In this document: in pieces, positions 15,844 through 23,559 of the stretch
Layout of the letters: each line of letters opens with the position of its first letter
Position numbering within the stretch: the stretch's first letter is position 1
Source: CAYWMP01 sp964459445
GTDB lineage: Bacteria > Desulfobacterota > DSM-4660 > Desulfatiglandales > HGW-15
DNA length: 37,991 nucleotides
Assembly (NCBI GenBank): GCA_964459445.1
Contig: CAYWMP010000035.1
Span: forward strand, 1 to 37,991
Direction of reading: 5' to 3'
Notes under the pieces: model-generated
What the model saw: only the letters and a program-made list of their open reading frames with translations
The model's database searches: none
What the model was told of the DNA's origin: nothing
Made by a program: the position numbers and the translations under genes

Positions 15844-16602
15844 ATGAAAAGAAAATTTAACCTTGGCATTCTATGTCTATTCTTGCTTTTGGTGAGTTTA
15901 TTGACAGGATCCCTGACTAATGTCACGGATGCCGGCGAAGGCAACGAAGAGCAATTCCGTATACTTCGTGAAGGGATGGTTAAATATCAGATCTCCGACG
16001 CACCTGATTTTCGAGAGCCTGTGAAGGATAGGATGGTCCTGGAGGCCATGCTGGCTGTTCCCAGACACAAGTTTGTACCAACCGGAGCGATCTCGATAGC
16101 CTACGACGACCACCCGATTCCCATTGGACATGGACAAACCATTTCCCAACCCTACATCGTTGCACTCATGACCGAATTGCTTCGGGTTAGCCCTGATCAC
16201 AAGGTGTTGGAGGTGGGAACGGGTTCCGGATATCAAGCGGCCGTACTTTCCCCAATTGTTAGGAAAGTGTACACGGTTGAGATCGTGAAGGCCCTCGCAG
16301 AGCAAGCCAAAGACCGTTTGCAGCGTCTAGGTTATCATAACGTGACGGTTAAAAATGCGGATGGGTTTTTTGGCTGGGAAGAACATGCACCCTTTGATCG
16401 AATTATTGTAACCGCTGCCTCTACCCTGGTTCCTCCGCCTCTCATCAAACAACTTAAACCGGGAGGTAAGATCTGTATCCCGGTTGGCGGCGCATACGCT
16501 ATTCAATACCTGACCATGGTGGAAAAGTCCGCGGACAACAAGATCACCATGAAAAAGGTGCTCCCGGTCCGATTCGTGCCACTCACGAGAAACCTGAGAT
16601 AG
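15844..16602 (+). CDS. pcm: Protein-L-isoaspartate O-methyltransferase with N-terminal signal/anchor
   Basis: The 252-residue protein is a SAM-dependent repair enzyme that methylates L-isoaspartyl residues in damaged proteins. Family motifs are all present: ILREGMVKYQI, VPRHKFVPTGA, IPIGHGQTISQPYIVALMTE, motif I HKVLEVGTGSGYQAAVL (about 119-135), FDRIIVTAAS and GGKICIPVGG. Before the catalytic domain lies a hydrophobic N-terminus (MKRKFNLGILCLFLLLVSLL up to about residue 30) absent from E. coli Pcm, so the protein is exported or membrane-anchored. A start at Met45 would cut into the conserved region, and GAGGTGA lies 5 bases before the ATG at 15844, so the signal is real. SAM supply outside the cytoplasm is a puzzle. 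Confidence 0.93.
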   Translation: MKRKFNLGILCLFLLLVSLLTGSLTNVTDAGEGNEEQFRILREGMVKYQISDAPDFREPVKDRMVLEAMLAVPRHKFVPTGAISIAYDDHPIPIGHGQTISQPYIVALMTELLRVSPDHKVLEVGTGSGYQAAVLSPIVRKVYTVEIVKALAEQAKDRLQRLGYHNVTVKNADGFFGWEEHAPFDRIIVTAASTLVPPPLIKQLKPGGKICIPVGGAYAIQYLTMVEKSADNKITMKKVLPVRFVPLTRNLR

Positions 16603-16883
16603 TTTATAACAACAAGGGGAATGGAACCACAGACATTCTTAGACAGGATTACAGGATGTACGCAAGACCTAAAAGCAAGGTGTCTTAAATGCTTTTCTCT
16701 CACAGAGCCCTCGGAGGGATGAAGGGCAATACAAAGATCCGTTTTAGCATTGTACGGGTTGGACTAAGAATCGTTTCAAAGCGTTGTGGAATGGAAAAAC
16801 TTATTTGGACGCGGATAAACGCTGATAATCGCGGATTGATCAGTCCCCAAATAATATAGGCCGCTATTTGTATAATAAGAGTC

Positions 16884-17007
16884 CTCAAAATCAGGATCGA
16901 TTGCCATGGGATCAAAACAAAGTTAGAACTTTGCTGTTGATCCCATGGCAATCGATCCTAATCAATTCCATGCATGGAATTGAATCTCACAACGCGAGGA
17001 TTTTGAG
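16884..17007. repeat. Nested inverted-repeat cluster (two large palindromes)
   Basis: AGGATCGATTGCCATGGGAT at 16893 and its reverse complement ending at 16959 are the outer parts of a near-perfect 32-bp stem; the centre is a very short loop. Directly next to it is a perfect 22-bp palindrome at 16962-16983 (half-site TCAATTCCATG). Both are enclosed by CTCAAAATC (16884-16892) and GATTTTGAG (16999-17007). There is no T-run. The rest of 16603-17134 holds GCGGATAAACGCTGATAATC-type repeat sequence (near 16812) and a CCTGCTT/GAGCAGG hairpin near 17075-17097. Confidence 0.75.
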
Positions 17008-17134
17008 TCAATTTCTGCCCAGTTCCAAAGTCGATGCCTAGGAGAAAGTGATCTGTGAATGTCTGTGTGAGCCTGCTTAGCCGTAACTTTTGAGCAGGCG
17101 GGTCTGTGGCTAATATAAGGAAGTAAAAAACGCA

Positions 17135-19633
17135 ATGGAAACGGATTCCATACCTATCACCGCCTCACCTCGCCACGCCATTCTACTATTTGCCACTTCA
17201 GCCTCCGTACTGGCCTACGAAATCATCCTTATGCGTCTTTTGTCCATCGGACAGTGGCATCATTTTGCCTATATGGTTATCAGCATTGCATTGTTGGGAT
17301 TCGGGGCCGCGGGTTCCATGTTGTTTCTGGTCTTTGATCGCGTGAGGAATAAACCCGAAGAATCCCTGGTGCTTCTCGCCGGGGCAACGGCCGTCTCATT
17401 CACTTTTGCCTTCACATTATCCCAAAAAGTCGGATTAGATCCGCTCCAGCTTGTTTGGCAAAAAATGGAGTGGGTAAAAATGTTGTTCACCTACGTCCTC
17501 ATGGCCTTGCCTTTCATTTTAGCCGGAGGAATAGTAGGTTTCATCTTGACCGGAGCGAGAGATAAAGCGCATCTGATGTATGGGGCTGATCTTCTGGGTG
17601 CGGGATTCGGCGCACTTGCCATTATACCCGCATTATACATCGGGCCTCCCTGGATACTGATTCCGATATTGGGATGCGTCCTATTAATAGGATCTGTCTT
17701 CTGTTGTAGGCGAATTCGGCGTCCCGGATTGGGTGTTATTACGATCCTTATTTCTGGGACCCTACTATTGACATTCTATTTAATCGCTCCTCCCATCCCT
17801 GACATACATCACACGAAGGGCCTACCCGTAACCCTCTCGTTTCCCGATGCCAAGATTGAAGCAGAGAGATCAGGTCCCCTCGGCATGATTCAGGTTGTGA
17901 GTAGCTCACTCATACGTCATGTGCCCGGCCTGAGTCTCAACTTCGGTATAGAGGAGGAATCCGAAGGAACCGCTTTGCCCAAACAAAAGGGCATATTCAC
18001 AGATAGTGATAGTCTGAGTCCGATTGCTAAATTCAATGGTGATCTAAGGGAACTGTCATACCTGGACTATACAACTTTGGCGCTTCCCTATCACGTCAGG
18101 CAACCCAGGTCGGTCCTCATAGCAGGCGCGGGTGGAGGATCCGATGTGCTTTTGGGTCTGAAACACGGCCTATCCAAGATCATGGCTTTGGAAGCCAATG
18201 AACAGATGGCAGATCTGATCTCAGGGGGCTATCGAGAATTTTCAGGGGATTTGTATTCTCGTCCTGAGGTGAAGCTTGAGTTGAGGGAGGCAAGACAATT
18301 CATTCATGCCTCAAAAGAGCGGTTTGATTTGATTCAGCTTTCTTTGATTGATTCATTCGGCACATCAGCGGGTGGGCTTCATTCGGCAAAAGAAAGTTAC
18401 CTATATACAAGGCAGGCTTTTGAGTCTTATTTGAACCATCTCACTGATTCGGGGATTTTGTCGATTACCCGATGGCTCAAACTTCCACCAAGGGATTCAT
18501 TAAGAATCATATCAACAGCATTATCCGCACTCAAAAAAGCAGGTCTTGCTGAGAAACCAAAGGAGCATATCCTATTCATTCGCAGTTGGAAAACAACCAC
18601 CATCCTTCTGTCTCGGTCTCCCTTTACCAATGGGGAATTAAATCGCGCGGTCGAATTTTGCGATAAAAGAAGCTTTGACGTGGCGTATTACACTGGCATG
18701 AAAGCGGATCGGGCCAATCGTTTTGACATCCAGGAGGCCCCCTATTACTTTCTAGGCGCAAAGGCTTTGTTGGGTTCTGAATCGTCTTTATTTCTTAATG
18801 ACTACGCATTTGATGTCTCTGCAACCACTGATAACCGACCCTATTTTCATCACTTTTTTAAATGGGATAAAGCCCCCACCCTTTTCCGGCAGTTAAAAAT
18901 GGAATTCCTGCCCATAATAGAAATGGGCTATGTATTTATGATTGCCACGTTGGGGCAGGCGATTTTGGCAGCCGGAATCTTGATTCTTTTTCCTCTTGTC
19001 CTTTTAAGATGGGTCAATAAAAACCCCAAAAGTGTTCGAGATAACCAGAGCGCAAGGAATACCCTGGGCATTCTTTTCTATTTCGGGTGCATTGGTTTTG
19101 CGTTTATGTTCCTTGAAATGGCGCTCTTGCCTAAATTCACCTTGCTCCTGTCGCATCCCGTATACTCCGCCGCGGTTGTTCTCAGTACCGTGCTTGTGTT
19201 TGCAGGTCTGGGAAGCCTATGTGTCAGAAGATTTGAATCCCTGTCCCATAAATTTCTTTGGGTATCGGTCGTCGCCATCTTTTTATGGGTTGTGTTTCAA
19301 TCTACCGGGGGAGATAAATTGATTGATGCGGCAATGGGTTGGGTGTTCGAAGCGAGGCTGGCCGTAGCTGTCCTTATTCTTGCCACGTTGTCTTTTTTCC
19401 TGGGTTGGCCCTTCCCAACAGGGCTTCGCTTGGTGTCGAAGCGTTTCCCAGCCATGGTCCCCTGGGCATGGGGCATTAATGGCTGTGCCTCAGTTGTCGG
19501 CGCCATCCTGGGTAAATGCTTGGCTGTAAGTTTCGGTTTTCGGTGGGTGATGATTGCTGCCGCAGCGCTTTACATATTGGCTGTTTTTGGCTTTCATATC
19601 GTTTTCAAACCAAGTAAAATTGAAACGATTTAG
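17135..19633 (+). CDS. Polytopic membrane protein with spermidine-synthase-like domain
   Basis: The 832-residue product has three parts. Residues about 1-215 hold six or seven membrane helices (HAILLFATSASVLAYEIILM, then MVISIALLGFGAAGSMLFL). Residues about 270-590 are a class I methyltransferase/spermidine-synthase-like fold with PRSVLIAGAGGGSDVLLGLK, ALEANEQMADLI and YFHHFFKW. Residues about 590-832 hold six further helices (GYVFMIATLGQAILAAGILI). The catalytic Asp region (normally IVDSxDP) reads FDLIQLSLIDSFG, so classic aminopropyl transfer is doubtful. Such membrane-embedded SpeE-like proteins are common and uncharacterised in Desulfobacterota. AAGGAAG precedes the ATG by about 10 bases. 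It appears monocistronic, with a palindromic repeat at its 3' end. Confidence 0.82.
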   Translation: METDSIPITASPRHAILLFATSASVLAYEIILMRLLSIGQWHHFAYMVISIALLGFGAAGSMLFLVFDRVRNKPEESLVLLAGATAVSFTFAFTLSQKVGLDPLQLVWQKMEWVKMLFTYVLMALPFILAGGIVGFILTGARDKAHLMYGADLLGAGFGALAIIPALYIGPPWILIPILGCVLLIGSVFCCRRIRRPGLGVITILISGTLLLTFYLIAPPIPDIHHTKGLPVTLSFPDAKIEAERSGPLGMIQVVSSSLIRHVPGLSLNFGIEEESEGTALPKQKGIFTDSDSLSPIAKFNGDLRELSYLDYTTLALPYHVRQPRSVLIAGAGGGSDVLLGLKHGLSKIMALEANEQMADLISGGYREFSGDLYSRPEVKLELREARQFIHASKERFDLIQLSLIDSFGTSAGGLHSAKESYLYTRQAFESYLNHLTDSGILSITRWLKLPPRDSLRIISTALSALKKAGLAEKPKEHILFIRSWKTTTILLSRSPFTNGELNRAVEFCDKRSFDVAYYTGMKADRANRFDIQEAPYYFLGAKALLGSESSLFLNDYAFDVSATTDNRPYFHHFFKWDKAPTLFRQLKMEFLPIIEMGYVFMIATLGQAILAAGILILFPLVLLRWVNKNPKSVRDNQSARNTLGILFYFGCIGFAFMFLEMALLPKFTLLLSHPVYSAAVVLSTVLVFAGLGSLCVRRFESLSHKFLWVSVVAIFLWVVFQSTGGDKLIDAAMGWVFEARLAVAVLILATLSFFLGWPFPTGLRLVSKRFPAMVPWAWGINGCASVVGAILGKCLAVSFGFRWVMIAAAALYILAVFGFHIVFKPSKIETI

Positions 19634-19725
19634 CCACAAGACACGAAGGCACAAAGAAGAAATAGGAATCCTGAATCGAAAACTTTAGTTCTAATATTGG
19701 TGGCTTAGTGCCTTTGTGGCTGAGC
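19630..19725. repeat. CCACAAAG/CTTTGTGG-type hairpin repeat, copy 1
   Basis: TTAGCCACAAGACACGAAGG at the left and GTGCCTTTGTGGCTGAGC at the right form an imperfect inverted repeat around the stop codon of the spermidine-synthase-like gene (the last bases TTTAG lie in the left arm). The same design occurs at 22146-22218. It may serve as a 3' hairpin. Confidence 0.55.
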
Positions 19726-19758
19726 TTTTACGATAAACCAGTTTCTTGGAGGAAAAAG

Positions 19759-19929
19759 ATGGAGAAAAAAGTCCTAAGCGCAATGAAAAAGGCGGGAAAA
19801 CCGGTCAGGCCTGGTGATGTGGCCAAAATGATCAACGCGGAGAGCAAAGAGGTCTCAAAGGCGATAAGCGAACTGAAGAAGCAGGGAAAGGTGGTGTCGC
19901 CGAAAAGGTGTTACTATGAACCCGCTTAG
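19759..19929 (+). CDS. Small winged-helix DNA-binding protein, 56 aa
   Basis: GGAGG seven to eight bases before the ATG at 19759 decides the start; a longer frame begins at 19708 but its first 17 residues have no support. The 56-residue product (MEKKVLSAMKKAGKPVRPGD, VAKMINAESKEVSKAISELK, KQGKVVSPKRCYYEPA) reads as a minimal winged helix: helix 1, helix 2 with RPGDVAKMI, recognition helix ESKEVSKAISELKKQGK, and a wing VVSPKRCYYEP. It is a stand-alone small transcription regulator or nucleoid-type protein. No ligand domain is present. Its target is unknown; neighbouring genes do not suggest one. Confidence 0.8.
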   Translation: MEKKVLSAMKKAGKPVRPGDVAKMINAESKEVSKAISELKKQGKVVSPKRCYYEPA

Positions 19930-19974
19930 TTTGCCAACCTGAAACGGTTCTTTTCCGAAATGCCTGCGTCAGTC

Positions 19975-20038
19975 ATCGGGATTGATTGTGCGACATACTC
20001 ATGGTATGCCTCCGCACAATCCTTCGATTTCCCCCGAT
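19975..20038. repeat. Extended cruciform-like hairpin between the winged-helix gene and yhhQ
   Basis: ATCGGG (19975-19980) pairs with CCCGAT (20033-20038). Inside, GATTGTGCG (19984) pairs with CGCACAATC (20013), and CATAC with GTATG (19994-20008). No T-run follows. It lies about 200 nt upstream of the queuosine-precursor transporter start. The remaining space up to 20240 holds no clear gene; a 75-codon TTG frame at 19982-20209 overlaps the hairpin and was not called. Confidence 0.5.
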
Positions 20039-20240
20039 CGAAACCCGGGATCTGCGATTTGGTCTTTCGAAAAACTCCTCGTTTCAGATCAACAAATCCA
20101 GTTGAGTGGTAGAGGGTCGCTGGATAAAGATCTGGAAAGTTTAGCTATCATTATTGAGCTTTCGGAATCAGGTGAGAAGCGTTTGATGGGATGGATAGTA
20201 AAGATTTGATCGAATTAATTGTATACAAGAGGCGTGGAAG

Positions 20241-20963
20241 GTGAATGGAGTTGTGAAAGCAGGAGAGAATAATTCAGATAATTCCCAGGATGCAAAATAT
20301 TCAGTTTGGTTTGTGGTTATTGTTGCACTTTTTGTCACCTGTCTGATTACAGCCAATATCATGGCTATTAAACTGATTCATGTTTTTGGGCTCGTGCTGC
20401 CGGCGGCTGTCCTCATTTTTCCCATAAGCTATATTATTGGTGATGTGTTGACGGAGGTCTATGGTTATCGTCAGGCCCGACGCGTGATATGGCTTGGTTT
20501 TGTCTGCAACCTCATCACGGTCGGAGCCATATGGTTTGGTCAGTTACTGCCTCCAGCATCTTTCTGGGATGGCCAAACAGCCTATGAACGCATTTTGGGA
20601 TATGCCCCCCGCATCCTCATGGCCTCGTTTCTGGCCTATCTTGTGGGGGAGTTTGCCAATTCCTATGTGCTCGCAAGAATGAAGATTGCGACTCAGGGAA
20701 GATGGCTCTGGCTTCGCACCATTGGTTCAACTCTCATCGGTCAGGGATTGGACTCATTGGTTTTCATAACCCTGGCCTTTATCGGGACAATCCCGCCCGC
20801 AGCACTCTTTGCGGCTATTGTAACCCAGTGGTTGGTCAAATCAGCCTATGAGGCATTGCTGACCCCGTTAACCTATGTGGTTGTGAATTTCCTTAAAGGT
20901 CGGGAAGGGGTGGATGTCTACGACCATGAGACGCGGTTTAATCCTTTGTTGATCGCAGAATAA
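20241..20963 (+). CDS. yhhQ: Queuosine precursor transporter, YhhQ/VUT family
   Basis: The 240-residue integral membrane protein belongs to the DUF165/VUT family, which imports queuosine precursors (preQ0/preQ1) for tRNA modification. About six helices are seen: YSVWFVVIVALFVTCLITAN, LVLPAAVLIFPISYIIGDVL, VIWLGFVCNLITVGAIWFGQ, ILMASFLAYLVGEFANSYVL, and a last pair near 170-215. The family signature ISYIIGDVLTEVYGYRQARR and TIGSTLIGQGLDSLVFITLA are present. The start is GTG at 20241, with AGAGG 8 bases upstream. No typical preQ1 riboswitch was recognised in the leader. No queuosine biosynthesis gene is adjacent. Confidence 0.9.
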   Translation: MNGVVKAGENNSDNSQDAKYSVWFVVIVALFVTCLITANIMAIKLIHVFGLVLPAAVLIFPISYIIGDVLTEVYGYRQARRVIWLGFVCNLITVGAIWFGQLLPPASFWDGQTAYERILGYAPRILMASFLAYLVGEFANSYVLARMKIATQGRWLWLRTIGSTLIGQGLDSLVFITLAFIGTIPPAALFAAIVTQWLVKSAYEALLTPLTYVVVNFLKGREGVDVYDHETRFNPLLIAE

Positions 20964-21032
20964 CTGGTTTGCTGTGCGAACCCACCTGTTCGAAGAGGAG
21001 AATATCATCCGCGAAAAAAGACGTGATCAGGT

Positions 21033-22130
21033 CTATGAATCGACCAAATTATAAATGAACTGCGCGGCCTGCTCCGCGCCGGGCGTGCAATCCCGGTCAA
21101 TCCTCGGCATAGAAAGAAGCCTGGGAAGCTCAGAGGTCCATGTTCCATTATAGAAATCCCCCTCTTCAATCGCAAACCCATGCATTTCATGCTCAATGTA
21201 GGCCACCAAAGGTTTTGACTCCCTGAATCCCTCCCGAGCCACATATCCGAAAGGCACCCCGGCATAGTAGACCTCGGCAAGGGTGCTGTATCCCACTTTA
21301 CCTATGACGGCGTCCGAAGCATTCACCAGATCCGGGTGGAAGTATTCGGATCTGTGGGGTAGCAGCACAAGATTATCGCGGTTTTCGGCATATTCGCCAG
21401 CACCAGGTATGATAAAATGGAACTCTTTAAGGTTCTTGAGATGTGTCAAAAATGGGTATTGTTCACGGATGCCTCCCAGGGTGATCATCACTGTATCGGA
21501 AGCCTTCGGTATGCCGAGCTTTCCTCGAATCGCATCGGCGGGCAGCTTTTTCCTGCGGCTAATGGGATTGGTGACTAGATCTATATCGAGACGGCTGCAA
21601 ACCGGTTCTGTTTGGATGTGGACGTCGGCCGTCGAAAACAACTTTTCCAGGTAACGAATATGTGCGTCCAATTCGCCATCCTGTTTTAGATATCCCTCGT
21701 AAATCCAGTCCCAAGTAAAGTTTTCTAAAAGCGCGGAAGGGAGTCCAGCCTTTTTTGCCACGGCAATCCCCAAAGGTGCGATATCGCAAAGGACCAATCC
21801 GCACCCACCATTCCTCACAAACTCAGCAAGGCCTTTGACCTGTGATCCCTTGAAGGGTAAAAAGCGATTCAATTGCTCAACAGTCCGAGGGAGATCAATT
21901 TGGAGGGGTGTTTTTTGGACGAGACCGATGTCTGTCTCAAGTGAATGGAATCCGAATTTTCCAGCTAAAGACATCTCAAAAAACCAAGCAGGGATAGTGG
22001 TAAAGATTTGAAATCGAATATCGGGATCGAGATCGAGCAGGCTTTCCATGACCGCCGAAGCCCTGGCCGCATGACCATAGCCGTGTGGCGAAATGAAATA
22101 GGCGATATTTTTGTGGGGTGGGTCGACCAT
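21033..22130 (-). CDS. Glycosyltransferase, UDP-glycosyltransferase/MurG-like (GT-B)
   Basis: The 365-residue protein begins IAYFISPHGYGHAARASAVM, the glycine-rich HGxGH motif of GT-B transferases similar to MurG and to the N-terminal domain of L-arabinokinase-type proteins. The C-terminal donor-binding half has VMITLGGIREQYPF, then HPDLVNASDAVIGKVGYSTL and AEVYYAGVPFGYVAREGFRE, which is the typical GxST/E motif with nucleotide-sugar contacts. No signal peptide or membrane segment, so it acts in the cytosol or at the inner face of the membrane. It lies next to manA on the same strand (92 bp apart, with a hairpin repeat between), which suggests a role in mannose- or GDP-mannose-linked glycan synthesis. 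The donor and acceptor are unknown. It converges on yhhQ. Confidence 0.8.
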   Translation of the reverse strand: MVDPPHKNIAYFISPHGYGHAARASAVMESLLDLDPDIRFQIFTTIPAWFFEMSLAGKFGFHSLETDIGLVQKTPLQIDLPRTVEQLNRFLPFKGSQVKGLAEFVRNGGCGLVLCDIAPLGIAVAKKAGLPSALLENFTWDWIYEGYLKQDGELDAHIRYLEKLFSTADVHIQTEPVCSRLDIDLVTNPISRRKKLPADAIRGKLGIPKASDTVMITLGGIREQYPFLTHLKNLKEFHFIIPGAGEYAENRDNLVLLPHRSEYFHPDLVNASDAVIGKVGYSTLAEVYYAGVPFGYVAREGFRESKPLVAYIEHEMHGFAIEEGDFYNGTWTSELPRLLSMPRIDRDCTPGAEQAAQFIYNLVDS

Positions 22131-22145
22131 AGTATAGCCTTAAAA

Positions 22146-22218
22146 TTAGCCACAAAGTCACTAAGACACCAAGACTAATCCTATTCTTTTTTGTGCCTTC
22201 GTGCCTTGGTGGCTGAGC
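22146..22218. repeat. CCACAAAG/CTTTGTGG-type hairpin repeat, copy 2
   Basis: TTAGCCACAAAGTCACTAAG at the left and CTTCGTGCCTTGGTGGCTGA at the right form an imperfect hairpin between manA and the glycosyltransferase gene. It matches the element at 19630-19725 in design and in its outer TTAGCCACAA / GTGGCTGAGC ends. Confidence 0.6.
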
Positions 22219-22221
22219 TAC

Positions 22222-23430
22222 TCAAGGATTTGGAACTGAGGCCCTGTAGATCTTTGCGTTGCCCGTAATTTGATATTGCTCGACACAGGCAGGGATGATA
22301 ACGGAGGCGCCTTTGTGAATAAGGAGGGTATCTCCGGTGGGTGAATCACTGATTTCGGCATTTCCTTCGACACAGATCATAATTTCCACACCGGCCCTAT
22401 CGGTGCTATTAATAACAAGGTCCTCTTTAGGAGATAGTACGGATAACATGAACTCATCCACGGCATTAGGGTAGAGGCTCACGCCTTCATCTTTCATCTC
22501 TGATCTAATCAATTGAACACACTTGGGCTGGAAATCCAGAATGTTCACCAGCTCCTTGACGTCGATGTGCTTGGGCGTCAGTCCACCCCTCAAGACGTTG
22601 TCCGAATTGGCCATTATTTCAATGCCTGCGCCATCCAGATAAGCATGAAACTGGCCTGAAGGCATCGCCATCGAATCACCGGGTTCAAGTCGTACCAGAT
22701 TGAGGATTATGGGTGAAAGGACGCCGACATCCCCCGGATAAACCCGGTCTAGCTTGACAACCCATTTAAAGGCCGGGTCGGCATAGATAAGTTTCTTGCA
22801 TCTCAAGACCGTGTCCTTCACGATCTCTGCCAGCCTCTCTTTAGCCATAGCCATCAAATCAACGAAGAAGGTTTTAAATCCCTTATCAATCGGGTCGCTC
22901 TTCAAATGGGCGACCAATTCATTCAGGGCAGGGCTGGCAATCCTTTTCGTCAGGGTCTGAATTTCCTCTAATGGTCGAAATCCTTTCAAACCCCAAAGGG
23001 GTGTCAAGGCGCAGATTAATTCCGGTTTGTGGTTTTCATCTTTATAGTTTCGTTCGGGATCATCCAAAGGAATCCCATGGCGGTTTTCCCTTAGAAAACC
23101 TTTGTGGGCCTGTTCCTTGTCAGGATGTGCCTGGATGGACAGAGGAGAAGAAGCGGCCAGCACTTTAAAGAGAAAGGGTAACTGATTGGAGAACCGCTTG
23201 GCGACGGATTCTCCTAGAATTTCGACGGGGTTCTTTTGAATCAGCTCTAAAAGGGAAATTCTTTCTCCGTCAAGTATGACAAAGGATGGCGCCTTTGAAT
23301 GTGCGCCCATCCACAACTCAGCCTTTGGTTTTTTGTCAGGATTCGAATTTCCCAATAATTCCGGGATGAAGGTTTTTGAGCCCCAGGCATATTCGAGTAT
23401 GGGATTTTCTAGGAAAGCGATTTTGGTCAT
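22222..23430 (-). CDS. manA: Mannose-6-phosphate isomerase, class I
   Basis: The 402-residue cupin zinc enzyme interconverts fructose-6-phosphate and mannose-6-phosphate, feeding GDP-mannose for glycans. The zinc ligands are visible: Gln100 and His102 in PLSIQAHPDKEQAHKGF, Glu137 in ENHKPELICAL and His262 in SGQFHAYLDGAGIEIM. Arg281 lies in DNVLRGGLTPKHIDVKEL. The starting segment LENPILEYAWGSKTFIPELL and the C-terminal CVEGNAEISD cupin fold fit the family; length is normal. The start has AGGGGC upstream. It is followed by the glycosyltransferase on the same strand and diverges from a TIM-barrel glycosidase-like gene, forming a small carbohydrate locus. Confidence 0.95.
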   Translation of the reverse strand: MTKIAFLENPILEYAWGSKTFIPELLGNSNPDKKPKAELWMGAHSKAPSFVILDGERISLLELIQKNPVEILGESVAKRFSNQLPFLFKVLAASSPLSIQAHPDKEQAHKGFLRENRHGIPLDDPERNYKDENHKPELICALTPLWGLKGFRPLEEIQTLTKRIASPALNELVAHLKSDPIDKGFKTFFVDLMAMAKERLAEIVKDTVLRCKKLIYADPAFKWVVKLDRVYPGDVGVLSPIILNLVRLEPGDSMAMPSGQFHAYLDGAGIEIMANSDNVLRGGLTPKHIDVKELVNILDFQPKCVQLIRSEMKDEGVSLYPNAVDEFMLSVLSPKEDLVINSTDRAGVEIMICVEGNAEISDSPTGDTLLIHKGASVIIPACVEQYQITGNAKIYRASVPNP

Positions 23431-23503
23431 GCCATAGCCCCTAGCATGTTATCTCAAATTTTTGAGGGAACTATGCTATCATAAAAATCTTGATAAAACA
23501 TCA

Positions 23504-23535
23504 CCCTTGCCCGCCTTACTTCTGGCGGAGAAGGG
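23504..23535. repeat. REP-like palindrome in the manA / glycosidase-like divergent region
   Basis: CCCTTGCCCGCC - TTACTTCT - GGCGGAGAAGGG forms a 12-bp stem with 10 matches and an 8-base loop. Half of it recurs inverted at 7422-7442. It lies 25 bp upstream of the glycosidase-like gene. Confidence 0.5.
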
Positions 23536-23559
23536 CCCCTGAATCCTAAACCTATAAAC

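Noticed and set aside
19982..20209. 75-codon frame upstream of yhhQ
   Set aside because: It starts with TTG, has no ribosome-binding site, overlaps a strong hairpin and has no recognisable sequence.
20100..20240. preQ1 riboswitch before yhhQ
   Set aside because: No preQ1-I type hairpin with an A-rich tail was found near the start codon; the only structure is far upstream and does not match.
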